Shown in pieces: positions 43,570-53,767 of a DNA stretch of 64,000 nucleotides. The stretch lies in NCBI RefSeq assembly GCF_949769195.1, contig NZ_OX458333.1, forward strand, positions 496,001-560,000, given 5' to 3'. This DNA is from Methylocaldum szegediense. GTDB lineage: Bacteria > Pseudomonadota > Gammaproteobacteria > Methylococcales > Methylococcaceae. Position 1 is the first letter of the stretch, and the number at the start of each line of letters is the position of its first letter. A program made the translations under genes and the position numbers. The notes under the pieces were generated by a model. It worked only from the letters and a program-made list of their open reading frames with translations. It did no database searches and was not told the origin of the DNA.

Positions 43570-44637
43570 TCAAGGCGCACAGCGCCGGTCGGGAACGACG
43601 ATGCGCAGATAGAGCTGGGGTCGCCCTTCCTCGAACCGGATGACTCGATCGACGATATCCTCGGCGCTGGTTTTGCCGATAGGCCCGACAACGCGGCGTT
43701 CCGTGGCGGCAGCGAGCAAGTGTACATAGGTTTCGTGAGGCCCGGATGCCAACTTCGAGTGGACCAGAACGCCGCCGATTTCCCACGGCGCCTCTCGCTC
43801 TGGCACCTTGCTGCCGGGGTTGCACATGCCCAGGAGGATCGACCCGTTCGGGTGGACGAGCGAACGTAAGGTGTGCACGAAATGCTGAAATCGATCGGGG
43901 ATAGCTGCTTCAAATGCGTGCAGCGTGAAGAGCGGAACCCGGCATATCGATTCGCAGGCTTTGCGCCGGATATCACGGTCGGCATCGTTGGGGATGGCTG
44001 CCAGGGAATCAGGCGGACATTGGCGCGCCATGCACGCGGCATCTAAGGGTTGAAGCCGGCGCTCGGTGTCTGTCAATATCTTTCTGATTTCCGTAGTATC
44101 TTTTCGGGAAAGTTCATTCCAACGACTTTCCATGAAGCGGTTGAATTCCGGATTTTGGTCGGGGTTGTAGGTAAGCGTGAAAATTTCCGCGAGTCCGGGT
44201 TGAGCTTCGAAGATCCGCGTCGCCTTGACGTGGTCTCCCTCGATCGTCAAGGCGTTCTGAACGATCTGGCCATTCAGAACCGGTCCGTCGAATCCGCCAT
44301 GTCCGATCAGGATCACCCGGTCGAACAGCCCCGGCTGCTGTGTCAACTTGTCGGCCTCCCGGTAGAAATCCTCCCAGACGCGGACTCCCCGCAGCCTGTG
44401 TACTTGTGCGGAAAAGCGGGTGCGATAAAAGGCTTCGATTTCCGCCGCCGGCCGTTCCGCCCAGCGCTCGCTTTCCGCAGAATCCGGATCTTTCCTCAGC
44501 AATGGAATGACCAAGATCTTGCTCGGCGTAGGTATTACGTTGAAAGTTGGCTTGCACTGCCGTTCCTCGGCAGCCGGCACCGCGAGAAATGGCAGAAAGA
44601 GCAAGATCAGCCCGGCAACGACAGTCGATGTTCGCAT
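43570..44637 (-). CDS. Secreted protein of unknown family
   Basis: The 355-residue product has a clean signal peptide (MRTSTVVAGLILLFLPFLAV) and seven later cysteines. A hydrophobic strand ends in His-Gly (DRVILIGHGGFDGPVLNG, His113), and a second hydrophobic strand ends in Cys (NGSILLGMCNPG, Cys272). That order recalls the His/Cys dyad of clan CD peptidases (caspase, CHAT, gingipain), but the 159-residue gap between them is long, and the Cys-rich insert (MARQCPP; KACESICR) is odd. The ATG at 44637 starts the signal; an earlier in-frame start at 44679 gives a charged lead. Neighbours (uup, gltA) give no clue. No function assigned. Confidence 0.7.
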   Translation of the reverse strand: MRTSTVVAGLILLFLPFLAVPAAEERQCKPTFNVIPTPSKILVIPLLRKDPDSAESERWAERPAAEIEAFYRTRFSAQVHRLRGVRVWEDFYREADKLTQQPGLFDRVILIGHGGFDGPVLNGQIVQNALTIEGDHVKATRIFEAQPGLAEIFTLTYNPDQNPEFNRFMESRWNELSRKDTTEIRKILTDTERRLQPLDAACMARQCPPDSLAAIPNDADRDIRRKACESICRVPLFTLHAFEAAIPDRFQHFVHTLRSLVHPNGSILLGMCNPGSKVPEREAPWEIGGVLVHSKLASGPHETYVHLLAAATERRVVGPIGKTSAEDIVDRVIRFEEGRPQLYLRIVVPDRRCAP

Positions 44638-44854
44638 CAAAGCGGCGATACGATGATCCTTGTCTCGAATTCGACGCAAAAAACCGCCCTCCGTTGCCGT
44701 AAACGGAACGGAAAGACATCGGAAATCAGGCGAATCGGCGCCTCGGCAGGCGGGCGTGCTCGCTAGCGATTAACGCATGGAAATGGCCTTCTTGACCTTG
44801 GTGGGTTATGGCACGCCGCCACACCGGGCACGGAGCATGCGTCTAGGACGTGTG

Positions 44855-46144
44855 CTAGCGCTCATGCATCGGTTTATAAGGCCGCTGCTGCTCCCCGATA
44901 TAAATTTGGCGGGGCCGGGCGATCCTCATACCGGGCTCCTCGACCATCTCCTTCCAATGAGCGATCCAGCCGGGTAGCCGTCCTAGAGCGAACATCACGG
45001 TAAACATGTTGGTCGGAATCTTCATGGCGCGATAGAGGATTCCGGAGTAAAAATCGACGTTGGGGTAAAGCTTGCGTTCGATGAAATAGGGATCGGTGAG
45101 GGCGACTTCCTCGATGCGCTTGGCGATTTCGAGGATCGGATCGTGAATCCCCAGTTTGTTGAGCACCTCGTCGCAGTGTTTCTTGATGATTTGCGCTCGG
45201 GGGTCGTAATTCTTGTAAACCCTATGTCCAAACCCCATCAGACGGAAGGGATCGTTCTTGTCCTTCGCTCGGTCGATGTATTTTTTGTAATTTCCACCAT
45301 CGGCGGCGATTGCCTCGAGCATTTCGATGACCGCCTGGTTAGCGCCACCGTGCAGCGGACCCCATAGTGCGCAGATGCCGGCCGAGATAGAGGCGAAGAG
45401 ATTTGCCTTGGAAGATCCAACCATCCGGACTGTCGAGGTGGAGCAATTCTGCTCGTGATCGGCATGGAGGATGAACAAGACGTCCAGTGCTTTACGCGTC
45501 ACTTCGTCCGGCTCGTACAGCTTGACCGGAGTCGTGAACATCATGTGTAGGAAGTTGGATAAGTAGTCCAGTTCCGGTCGGCTATAAACGAACGCTTCAC
45601 CCACCGACCGTTTGTAGGCAAAAGCCGCCAAAACGCGCACTTTGGACAGTAGACGTGTAATCGTTTGGTCCCGCTCGTGGGGCAGTTGGTCGGGTTTCAG
45701 AAGCTCCGGATGGTATACAGATAAGGAACACACCATCGCCGAAAGAATCGCCATGGGGTGGGCATGGCCGGGGTAGGACGTGAAGAAGCTCTTCATGTCC
45801 TCGTGAATCAGCGAATGAAACAGGACTTTGTCCTTGAATTTGGTATATTGCTCTGCCGTCGGCAACTCGCCGTAAATGAGCAAATAGCAGACTTCCATGA
45901 ACGTGGACTTCTCGCAGAGTTCCGCGATATCGATCCCACGATAGCGAAGAATGCCTTTTTCGCCGTCGATATAGGTGATGGCGGACGTGCAGGAGCCGGT
46001 ATTGGCGTAACCGGGGTCGAGCGTGATGTAGCCTGTCTCCGAATGAAGTCGGCTGATGTCTAGTCCTTTTTCGTTCTCCGTGCCGACGACGACAGGAATA
46101 TCGAACCGTTTTCCGTCCAGCTCGAGCTTTGCTGTTTCTGCCAT
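44855..46144 (-). CDS. gltA: Citrate synthase
   Basis: Type II citrate synthase of 429 residues that condenses oxaloacetate and acetyl-CoA. The N-terminal KLELDGKRFDIPVVVGTENE fits the NADH-sensitive proteobacterial form. Catalytic regions are visible: LHADHEQNCSTSTVRMVGSS, GPLHGGANQAVIEML, MGFGHRVYKNYDPRA and VDFYSGILYRAM. It is transcribed alone and is divergent from truA. Confidence 0.96.
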   Translation of the reverse strand: MAETAKLELDGKRFDIPVVVGTENEKGLDISRLHSETGYITLDPGYANTGSCTSAITYIDGEKGILRYRGIDIAELCEKSTFMEVCYLLIYGELPTAEQYTKFKDKVLFHSLIHEDMKSFFTSYPGHAHPMAILSAMVCSLSVYHPELLKPDQLPHERDQTITRLLSKVRVLAAFAYKRSVGEAFVYSRPELDYLSNFLHMMFTTPVKLYEPDEVTRKALDVLFILHADHEQNCSTSTVRMVGSSKANLFASISAGICALWGPLHGGANQAVIEMLEAIAADGGNYKKYIDRAKDKNDPFRLMGFGHRVYKNYDPRAQIIKKHCDEVLNKLGIHDPILEIAKRIEEVALTDPYFIERKLYPNVDFYSGILYRAMKIPTNMFTVMFALGRLPGWIAHWKEMVEEPGMRIARPRQIYIGEQQRPYKPMHER

Positions 46145-46364
46145 AAATCTAAAAAACTTTAAAAATTTAAGGACTGAGTTCTGGTATCTGTTTCAGTGTA
46201 ACGACAACGGGTCATCCAACGCTACCCTAGGTCGACGACGATCGCTTGTCTTTCGACATCTCTATCTCATCCGGTTTCGGTCCACTTTGTTTCAAAATGT
46301 TAACATTGCACGGTTAATCAGACGCTCTGTCTTATCGCTCTGTTAAACAAATTGTTTCTTATTG

Positions 46365-47180
46365 ATGCGTATTGCCTTGGGTATCGAGTACGACGGTCAG
46401 GCCTTTGCCGGGTGGCAGTGGCAAAAAGGAAGGCCGACCGTTCAGGCCGCCGTCGAAGCGGCTTTAAGCCGCGTTGCGGCAGAGCCGATTCGCGTCACCT
46501 GTGCCGGGCGCACGGATGCCGGGGTGCATGCGTTGGAACAAGTCGTTCATTTCGACACCAATGCGCGCCGTAAGCCGTACTCTTGGCTGATGGGAACGAA
46601 TACGGCTCTTCCGGAAGAGGTGCGCGTCCTCTGGGTCCGGGAAATATCCGAGGATTTTCATGCGCGATACAGCGCGATAGCGCGATTCTACCGCTATGTC
46701 ATCCTGAATCGTCCGATGAAATCGGCGCTGCTCCGGCGGCAAGTCACCTGGCACTATTACCCGCTCGACGAACGCGCCATGCAGAAGGCAGCGGAGCATC
46801 TTATCGGCGAGCACGATTTTTCGTCTTTCCGTGCTCAGGACTGCCAATCCAAGAGCCCCATGAGGCGCATGCATTTCATCCATGTGCACCGGGAAGGCGA
46901 TCGCGTGATCGTCGATCTGTGCGCGAATGCCTTTTTGCATCATATGGTGCGCAATATCGTCGGGGTCCTGATGGAAATCGGATCGGGCAAACAGCATCCT
47001 GACTGGGCGAGGGAAGTCCTTGCCGCTCGAGACCGAAGATGCGGCGGTGTCACGGCGCCGGCTGACGGGTTATACTTGGGCGGTGTTTTTTACCCGGCCC
47101 ATTTTGACCTGCCTCGTCATCCTATCTTTGATCACCTGCCGGCTGATGCCAGACGTTATGTGCCTTCGGAAACCGAGTGA
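46365..47180 (+). CDS. truA: tRNA pseudouridine(38-40) synthase
   Basis: The 271-residue enzyme converts uridines 38-40 in the tRNA anticodon arm. The catalytic Asp lies in CAGRTDAGVHALEQVVHFDT (~residues 50-58), with FRAQDCQSKSPMR and FLHHMVRNIVGVL further on. The ATG at 46365 gives the usual RIALGIEYDGQAFAGWQ start; a TTG one codon upstream is less likely. It overlaps trpF by 4 nt. Confidence 0.95.
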   Translation: MRIALGIEYDGQAFAGWQWQKGRPTVQAAVEAALSRVAAEPIRVTCAGRTDAGVHALEQVVHFDTNARRKPYSWLMGTNTALPEEVRVLWVREISEDFHARYSAIARFYRYVILNRPMKSALLRRQVTWHYYPLDERAMQKAAEHLIGEHDFSSFRAQDCQSKSPMRRMHFIHVHREGDRVIVDLCANAFLHHMVRNIVGVLMEIGSGKQHPDWAREVLAARDRRCGGVTAPADGLYLGGVFYPAHFDLPRHPIFDHLPADARRYVPSETE

Positions 47181-47836
47181 AAATTCCGTATCCCTTCCGT
47201 AGAACTCGCGTTAAAATCTGCGGTTTCACCCGCCCGGACGACGCCGCGCTAGCCGTTCGACTGGGTGCTGACGCGATCGGCCTGGTTTTTTATCCGCCCA
47301 GTCCGAGGAATCTCGACGTTGAAACGGCTCGAAAAATCGTCGCTGCTTTGCCGCCGTTCGCTACCGTGGTTGGGCTGTTCGTCGACGAAGACGAAAGCGT
47401 CGTTCGTAGGATCTTGGAACAGGTGCGTATCGATCTGATTCAATTTCACGGCGAGGAAAGTCCGGATTACTGCCGCCGTTTCGGCAAACCTTATATTAAG
47501 GCTGTGCGAATGCGGTCTGAAACCGACCTGGCGCGGGTCGTGGACGCTTATCCGGATGCCGCGGGTTTTTTGTTGGATGCCTGGCACCCGGAAGCAAAAG
47601 GGGGAACCGGGCATCCCTTCGACTGGGATTTGATCCCGAAGGAACTCCGCCAATCGGTAATTTTGGCCGGAGGCCTCACGCCGCGTAATGTCGAGGATGC
47701 TTTGCGGGCGGTGCGGCCTTACGCTGTCGACGTTTCCAGCGGCGTAGAGGCAGACAAGGGCATCAAGGATGCCGAGAAAATGGCGGCGTTTCTAGAACAG
47801 GTACACGCGTATGACCGTAGAGCACATATCGACTGA
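47177..47836 (+). CDS. trpF: Phosphoribosylanthranilate isomerase
   Basis: Tryptophan biosynthesis TIM-barrel isomerase, 219 residues. Signatures: [12 protein letters not shown] (Cys and Lys-adjacent N-terminus), [22 protein letters not shown], and [15 protein letters not shown] at the phosphate site. The GTG start overlaps the truA stop (GTGA), and the 3' end overlaps trpB by 26 nt. Confidence 0.95.
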   Translation: MKIPYPFRRTRVKICGFTRPDDAALAVRLGADAIGLVFYPPSPRNLDVETARKIVAALPPFATVVGLFVDEDESVVRRILEQVRIDLIQFHGEESPDYCRRFGKPYIKAVRMRSETDLARVVDAYPDAAGFLLDAWHPEAKGGTGHPFDWDLIPKELRQSVILAGGLTPRNVEDALRAVRPYAVDVSSGVEADKGIKDAEKMAAFLEQVHAYDRRAHID

Positions 47837-49031
47837 ACCCTATAACCTACCGGATGAGCGAGGACACTTCGGCCCTTACGGCGGCGTGTTCGTCGCCGAA
47901 ACCTTGATGCATCCCATTCAAGAATTGCAGGACGCGTATTACCGCTACATGAAAGATCCGGCGTTTCTTGCCGAATTGGATTACGATCTCAAGCATTACG
48001 TCGGGCGTCCTTCGCCGATCTATTATGCCGAACGCCTTAGTTCGACCTTGGGTGGCGCGCAGATTTTCTTCAAGCGCGAAGATCTCAATCATACCGGCGC
48101 GCACAAAGTCAACAACACGGTCGGACAGGCACTGCTAGCCAAGCGTATGGGCAAACGCCGTGTCATCGCCGAGACGGGCGCCGGGCAGCATGGCGTCGCG
48201 ACCGCCACGGTCGCCGCTCGCTTAGGAATGGAGTGCGTGGTCTACATGGGGGCGGTCGACGTCGAAAGGCAAGCCCTTAACGTGTTCCGCATGAAATTGC
48301 TGGGTGCCACCGTGGTGCCGGTCGAATCCGGCTCGAGAACCCTTAAGGACGCGCTGAACGAAGCCATGCGGGACTGGGTCACGAACGTCGACAACACCTT
48401 TTATATCATCGGCACCGTGGCCGGTCCTCATCCTTACCCGGCGATGGTCCGCGATTTTCAGGCGGTCATCGGACGTGAAGCCAAGGAGCAGATGAAAGAA
48501 ATGACCGGTGGCTTGCCGGATGCACTGATTGCCTGCGTCGGCGGCGGATCGAACGCGATCGGTTTGTTTTATCCCTTCATCGACGATCGGGACGTCGCGA
48601 TGTACGGTGTCGAGGCGGCGGGTGAGGGCATCGCGACCGGGCGCCACTCCGCGCCGTTGAACGCCGGCCGACCGGGCGTGTTGCACGGCAACCGCACCTA
48701 TCTCATGGAGGACGAGGATGGCGAAATCATCGAAACGCACTCGATTTCGGCTGGTCTCGATTATCCGGGTGTCGGGCCGGAACATGCCTGGTTGAAAGAT
48801 AGCGGCCGCGCGACCTATGTCAGCATCACCGATGACGAAGCTATGGAAGCCTTTCACACGCTGACCCGGATCGAAGGCATCATCCCGGCGTTGGAATCCA
48901 GCCATGCCGTAGCGTACGCCCTGAAGCTCGCCCCTACCATGAGCAAGGATCAAAAGATCCTGGTCAATTTGTCGGGACGCGGGGACAAAGACATCAACAC
49001 CGTAGCAAGGCGCGAAGGAATTACCCTGTGA
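47811..49031 (+). CDS. trpB: Tryptophan synthase beta subunit
   Basis: PLP enzyme of 406 residues that makes tryptophan from indole and serine. The PLP lysine is in [10 protein letters not shown], the catalytic region in [16 protein letters not shown], and the phosphate loop in [12 protein letters not shown]. The end overlaps trpA by 4 nt (GTGA). Together with trpA it forms the alpha2-beta2 complex. Confidence 0.97.
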   Translation: MTVEHISTEPYNLPDERGHFGPYGGVFVAETLMHPIQELQDAYYRYMKDPAFLAELDYDLKHYVGRPSPIYYAERLSSTLGGAQIFFKREDLNHTGAHKVNNTVGQALLAKRMGKRRVIAETGAGQHGVATATVAARLGMECVVYMGAVDVERQALNVFRMKLLGATVVPVESGSRTLKDALNEAMRDWVTNVDNTFYIIGTVAGPHPYPAMVRDFQAVIGREAKEQMKEMTGGLPDALIACVGGGSNAIGLFYPFIDDRDVAMYGVEAAGEGIATGRHSAPLNAGRPGVLHGNRTYLMEDEDGEIIETHSISAGLDYPGVGPEHAWLKDSGRATYVSITDDEAMEAFHTLTRIEGIIPALESSHAVAYALKLAPTMSKDQKILVNLSGRGDKDINTVARREGITL

Positions 49032-49837
49032 GCCGTTTGACCGCTAAGTTTCAGGCTTTAAAGCAAGCCCACCGAAAAGCTCTCATCCCTTTCATCACCG
49101 CGGGCGACCCCGAGCCGGATTTTACCGTCCCGGCAATGCACGCCATGGTGGAAGCCGGTGCCGACATCATCGAACTGGGTGTGCCTTTTTCCGATCCCAT
49201 GGCCGACGGCCCCGTCATCCAAAAGGCCAGCGAACGCGCTCTGGCACACCGAATGAGCCTTCGCCGAGTGCTGGACATGGTGGAACGGTTCCGTTCGACC
49301 GATAGCGAGACTCCCATCGTGCTCATGGGTTATCTGAACCCGGTCGAGTGTATGGGCTACCCTGCGTTCGTGGAAAGGGCAAAAAGCGCCGGCGTCGACG
49401 GGGTCCTGACCGTGGACATGCCGCCCGAAGAATCGTCCGAGCTAGTGTCGCTTCTCGAGCAAGCCGGCATCGATCCGATCTTTCTGCTCGCACCCAATAG
49501 CACCGACGAGCGGATACGGAAAATGGGCCAGCTGGGTCGAGGCTATTTATATTATGTGTCTCTGAAAGGCGTGACCGGCGCCTCGCATTTGGATCTGAGC
49601 GATGTCGAGCGTAAGCTTTCGGAAATCCGCGCTTTGGTCGACTTGCCTCTGGGCGTCGGATTCGGGGTCAAGAACGCTGAGGTCGCGGCCGCAATTTCGA
49701 AATTCGCTGACGCGGTAGTGGTAGGCAGTGCGTTGGTCGAGAAGATCGAAGTCGCGCAAGGCGATACCGACCGGGCGCTCACAGCTATCGTCGAACTGTT
49801 GAAATCCATGCGTGCCGCAATGGACGCATCATCTTAG
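49028..49837 (+). CDS. trpA: Tryptophan synthase alpha subunit
   Basis: TIM-barrel enzyme of 269 residues that cleaves indole-3-glycerol phosphate. Signature [29 protein letters not shown] (catalytic Glu), [10 protein letters not shown] (catalytic Asp) and [11 protein letters not shown]. The start is GTG overlapping the trpB stop. trpC, trpD and trpE are not in the window. Confidence 0.96.
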   Translation: MSRLTAKFQALKQAHRKALIPFITAGDPEPDFTVPAMHAMVEAGADIIELGVPFSDPMADGPVIQKASERALAHRMSLRRVLDMVERFRSTDSETPIVLMGYLNPVECMGYPAFVERAKSAGVDGVLTVDMPPEESSELVSLLEQAGIDPIFLLAPNSTDERIRKMGQLGRGYLYYVSLKGVTGASHLDLSDVERKLSEIRALVDLPLGVGFGVKNAEVAAAISKFADAVVVGSALVEKIEVAQGDTDRALTAIVELLKSMRAAMDASS

Positions 49838-49845
49838 CGAGAGAG

Positions 49846-50817
49846 ATGACTTTGAGCTGGTTTCATAAATTAGTTCCGTCGAAGATTCGCACCGAAGCGT
49901 CCAGCAAGAGCGCGATACCGGAAGGATTGTGGAGCAAGTGTCCGGCCTGCAATGCCATTCTGTACCGGTCGGAGGTCGAGAGGAATCTGGAGGTTTGTCC
50001 GAAATGCAATCATCACATGCGCATCAGCGGACGCAAGCGCTTGCATTTGTTTCTCGATCCCGGCAATCGCCAGGAAATCGGAGAAGGGCTCACGCCGGTC
50101 GATCCGCTCAAATTCAAAGACAGCAAGAAATACAAGGACCGTTTAGCGCAGGCGCAAAAAGCGACCGGCGAAAAGGATGCGCTGATCGTTGTGGCCGGAC
50201 AGCTCTTCGGGAGGCCCTTGGTGGCTGCCGCGTTCAATTTCGACTTCATGGGCGGTTCCATGGGCTCGGTCGTAGGGGAGCGCTTTGTGCGGGGCGTCAA
50301 TCACTGCCTCGAACATAGGATTCCACTCGTCGTTTTCAGCGCCAGCGGCGGTGCCCGCATGCAGGAGTCGCTGTTATCCTTGTTCCAAATGGCTAAGACC
50401 GCCGCCGCCTTGGCGAGGCTGGCCGACGCCGGCATTCCTTTCATTTCCGTCATGACCGATCCGACGATGGGAGGGGTATCCGCTAGCTTGGCCATGCTCG
50501 GCGACATCAATATCGGTGAACCTGGCGCTTTGATCGGATTCGCAGGGCCGCGCGTCATCGAACAGACCGTTCGCGAAAAGCTGCCGGAGGGCTTCCAGCG
50601 AAGCGAATTCTTGCTCAAACATGGTGCTCTCGACATGATCGTCGATCGCCGTGAAATGCGAGAGAAAATCGCGTCGTTGCTGTCGATCTTGTTTGCCGAA
50701 AAGCCAACCACCGCCGGCGTTGAGCCGAGTATCGCCGAGAAACGCGCCGAAAGACCCGAAACGCTTGCCGCAGCCTATACCTCGCTTTCCGCGGAAGAGC
50801 TCACGGGCAACGAATAG
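49846..50817 (+). CDS. accD: Acetyl-CoA carboxylase carboxyltransferase subunit beta
   Basis: The 323-residue subunit forms malonyl-CoA with AccA. An N-terminal zinc finger is complete ([20 protein letters not shown], then CNHHMR), followed by the crotonase-like carboxyltransferase domain ([33 protein letters not shown]-like segment [14 protein letters not shown]). It lies 8 bp after trpA and 3 bp before folC. Confidence 0.96.
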   Translation: MTLSWFHKLVPSKIRTEASSKSAIPEGLWSKCPACNAILYRSEVERNLEVCPKCNHHMRISGRKRLHLFLDPGNRQEIGEGLTPVDPLKFKDSKKYKDRLAQAQKATGEKDALIVVAGQLFGRPLVAAAFNFDFMGGSMGSVVGERFVRGVNHCLEHRIPLVVFSASGGARMQESLLSLFQMAKTAAALARLADAGIPFISVMTDPTMGGVSASLAMLGDINIGEPGALIGFAGPRVIEQTVREKLPEGFQRSEFLLKHGALDMIVDRREMREKIASLLSILFAEKPTTAGVEPSIAEKRAERPETLAAAYTSLSAEELTGNE

Positions 50818-50820
50818 TTC

Positions 50821-52083
50821 ATGCGTTTCAAGACGCTGGCTGACTGGCTGGCATGGCAGGAAGCCTTACACCCGAAGTCGATCGACCTCGGCCTATTCCG
50901 CGTCAAGAAGGTCTATGAACGGCTTGGTCGCCGGGGGCCGATGCCGTATACCATCACCGTAGGCGGTACCAACGGCAAAGGCTCATGCGTCGCGATGCTG
51001 GATGCCATTTTACGCCGGCAGGGCTATCGGGTAGGCACGTATACGTCCCCACATCTGCTCCGCTATAACGAGCGAATCTGCATCGACGGAGAGCCGGTCG
51101 GCGACGACCCAATCTGCGATGCCTTCGAGCGGATAGACCGGGTGCGCGACGACACCACGCTCAGTTTTTTTGAATTCGGTACTTTGGCTGCACTCGATAT
51201 CTTCGCCGCCGCCGATCTGGACGTGCAAGTACTGGAAGTCGGTTTGGGGGGGCGCTTGGACGCCGTCAATATCGTCGATGCGAACGCGGCCCTAATTGCG
51301 AGCATCGACCTGGACCACCAGGATTGGCTGGGCGATACCCGCACCGCGATCGGACTCGAGAAGGCGGGAATCTTCCGCCCCGGCAAACCGGCGGTTATCG
51401 GGGATATCGATGTGCCGGCCGCGGTCGTCCAGTATGCCGAGGAACACGGCGTGCCTCTTTCATGGTTGGGGCGGGATTTTACGTATGAAATGCTGGGCGG
51501 CGGCTGGAACTGGATAGGTCGTGACGCTCGCCTAGACAATCTGCCGCTTCCGGCGCTTCAAGGCGTTCATCAAATGATGAACGCGTCCGCTGTATTGGAA
51601 ACCCTGCATCGGATAGAGCATGATGTGCCCGTATCGGCAGTGTCCATTCGGGACGGATTGAAAAACGTCAGTTTGGCCGGGCGGTTCCAGTACATACCCG
51701 GGAGCGTTCCGGTATTATTGGACGTGGCGCACAATCCCCAGGCCGTTAAGGTATTGGCGGACTACTTGCGCTCGCGGTTCGAGGGGAAAACCATACACGC
51801 GGTTTTCGCCGTCATGCGCGACAAGGATATTTCCGGAATCGTCAATAACATCAAAGACTTGATCCAGGATTGGTATTTGGCCCCTCTGCAAATGTCGCGG
51901 GCAGCGACTGCCGAACAACTCCTGGCCGTTTTTGACAGTTTTGGCGTTTCCGCCGTCCGTGCAGGGTTTGCCGACGCTGCGGCGGCATTCGACGCCGCCA
52001 AACGTGACGCAGCGACCGATCACCTCGTGTTGGTTTTCGGCTCCTTCTTTTTGGTTTCCGAGTATTTGGCTCACATGAGCTGA
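50821..52083 (+). CDS. folC: Bifunctional dihydrofolate/folylpolyglutamate synthase
   Basis: The 420-residue Mur-ligase-like enzyme adds glutamate to folates. P-loop GGTNGKGSCVAML (~48-60), then YTSPHLLRYNERI, VGLGGRLDAVNIVDA and SIDLDHQDWLG; the C-terminal domain has LLDVAHNPQA. It belongs to the accD-folC-dedD-cvpA-purF run typical of gammaproteobacteria. Confidence 0.95.
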   Translation: MRFKTLADWLAWQEALHPKSIDLGLFRVKKVYERLGRRGPMPYTITVGGTNGKGSCVAMLDAILRRQGYRVGTYTSPHLLRYNERICIDGEPVGDDPICDAFERIDRVRDDTTLSFFEFGTLAALDIFAAADLDVQVLEVGLGGRLDAVNIVDANAALIASIDLDHQDWLGDTRTAIGLEKAGIFRPGKPAVIGDIDVPAAVVQYAEEHGVPLSWLGRDFTYEMLGGGWNWIGRDARLDNLPLPALQGVHQMMNASAVLETLHRIEHDVPVSAVSIRDGLKNVSLAGRFQYIPGSVPVLLDVAHNPQAVKVLADYLRSRFEGKTIHAVFAVMRDKDISGIVNNIKDLIQDWYLAPLQMSRAATAEQLLAVFDSFGVSAVRAGFADAAAAFDAAKRDAATDHLVLVFGSFFLVSEYLAHMS

Positions 52084-52096
52084 GTCCGAGGTGTTC

Positions 52097-53170
52097 ATGG
52101 ATCAGCAACTCAAACAACGCCTGATCGGCGCGACGATCATCGTTTCCTTGGTGGTTATTTTTGTACCGATGCTGTTCGAAGACCGGCAGGGCGATCAATA
52201 CGCGGCCGGCACCGGCGATATTCCGGATCTTCCCAAGGAGGTTGAAACTAAATCGATCGAACTGCCGAAAACTGCAGCGGAGGCAGCGCCTTCGTCCGGG
52301 GAAGAGCACGTCAGCTCGGGTTATCGGATCATTCCGTTGACCGATGAGGATCCGGAAGGCGCGGGAAGCGATTCTCCGGAGCTGGGCACTTCGTCGAACG
52401 AGCTGCGGGATTCGGTGGCGCGCGGCAGTTCGACGGATGCCGACAACGATGTGTCCGCAAGCCTTGGCGACGGGCAAACGAATCCGGCTCCATCGGACGA
52501 CGCACGGGCTGTGAGTACCGAGACCCCGGCAAAAGCCACAGCGTCCGGGAAGCCAAAACCGACTTCTAGTAGTAAAGCCAAATCCGATCGCCCGTCGCTC
52601 ACGGCAAAGAGGAGCGAAGATATCGTGGCCGATTCCCTTGCTACCCCGGAGCAGCCGGCAGCGGCGCCCAAGACGAAGCCGAAAGCAGCGCTAACCAAAC
52701 CGGTCGAAAAAGTATCGAAGAAACCGGAGACGGAAAAGGCGTCTCGTTCTAACCCGAACGTGAAATTGGCTTCTCCTTCGGTTAGCTCACAAAAGCCGAC
52801 GCAGACCAAGTCCACCGCCGATGCTTCGAAGGTCGCCCGATCCGAATCGGTTGCGAAAGCGCCGGAATCTGTATCGGCGTCACCCGCAACTGGAAGCGAA
52901 GCCAAGCTTAATGCTCCGGATACAGCGGACGATCTTGCCGCCTGGGTCGTTCAGACCGGCAGTTTCACGGCTGAAGGCAACGCGCGTGCGCTTGCCGAAA
53001 AGCTGAGAAAGTCGAACTTTCCGGCGTTTGTCGAAGTCGTTAGCAACTCCGGGACTTCCATCTACCGTGTCCAGGTCGGACCGGAGTTGAGCCGGACGCG
53101 GGCGGAGCAGGTGCAGAAACAGATTGAGAATACAGTCGGCATCAAAGGTATCGTGATCCCGCATCCTTGA
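52097..53170 (+). CDS. dedD: SPOR domain cell-division protein (DedD-like)
   Basis: The 357-residue inner-membrane protein has one N-terminal TM (LIGATIIVSLVVIFVPMLFE), a long low-complexity Ser/Pro/Lys/Ala-rich periplasmic linker (~50-275), and a C-terminal SPOR domain (~278-356; AWVVQTGSFTAEGNARALAE ... VQVGPELSRTRAEQVQKQIE) that binds denuded septal peptidoglycan. The ATG at 52097 is preferred to a GTG two codons earlier. The linker is longer than in E. coli DedD (~220 residues in all). Confidence 0.9.
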   Translation: MDQQLKQRLIGATIIVSLVVIFVPMLFEDRQGDQYAAGTGDIPDLPKEVETKSIELPKTAAEAAPSSGEEHVSSGYRIIPLTDEDPEGAGSDSPELGTSSNELRDSVARGSSTDADNDVSASLGDGQTNPAPSDDARAVSTETPAKATASGKPKPTSSSKAKSDRPSLTAKRSEDIVADSLATPEQPAAAPKTKPKAALTKPVEKVSKKPETEKASRSNPNVKLASPSVSSQKPTQTKSTADASKVARSESVAKAPESVSASPATGSEAKLNAPDTADDLAAWVVQTGSFTAEGNARALAEKLRKSNFPAFVEVVSNSGTSIYRVQVGPELSRTRAEQVQKQIENTVGIKGIVIPHP

Positions 53171-53240
53171 TGGAGAGATGGCGGAATAGGGCACTGGGCG
53201 ATGTTCCCATCCACGTTCATGCCGTCGGCGTCGGTGCAAT

Positions 53241-53741
53241 ATGTCTAATTTGATTTGGGTCGATTATTGTATTGTCGGTATCATCGGCCTATCGGCTCTG
53301 ATCGGGTTGCTGCGCGGCTTTATTCGCGAAGTCTTTTCCCTTTGTGCCTGGATCCTGGCCGCTTGGATCGGCTGGCGATTCAGCCACGAATTTTCGGCTT
53401 ATCTCGATCCGCTGATTTCGGTTCCTTCCGCTCGAATGGCCGCATCGTTCGGGATCCTCTTTCTCGCCAGTTTGATACTGGCCAGTTTGATTGCCTTTTT
53501 GTTGCACAAGCTGGTGCATAGTACCGGCTTGACCGGGACGGACCGGCTTGCGGGAATGGTGTTCGGGATCGGCCGCGGGGTCGTCGTCATCGTCGTTCTG
53601 GTTCTTCTTGCCGGGGTGACTCCTCTGCCGGCCGATCCGTGGTGGAAAGAGTCTGCCCTAATTCCGCCGTTTCAGTCTTTGGCGTTGTGGTTGCGAGACC
53701 AGCTTCCATCGGACGTCGGCAACTACGTCAAATTTCGGTGA
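53241..53741 (+). CDS. cvpA: CvpA family membrane protein
   Basis: The 166-residue membrane protein has four hydrophobic segments and the CvpA N-terminal pattern DYCIVGIIGLSALIGLLRGF. CvpA is tied to colicin V production and envelope homeostasis in other species; its molecular role is not known. It sits just upstream of purF, as usual. Confidence 0.92.
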   Translation: MSNLIWVDYCIVGIIGLSALIGLLRGFIREVFSLCAWILAAWIGWRFSHEFSAYLDPLISVPSARMAASFGILFLASLILASLIAFLLHKLVHSTGLTGTDRLAGMVFGIGRGVVVIVVLVLLAGVTPLPADPWWKESALIPPFQSLALWLRDQLPSDVGNYVKFR

Positions 53742-53767
53742 TTTTCCGTTGTGGAGTGAGTTGATCT

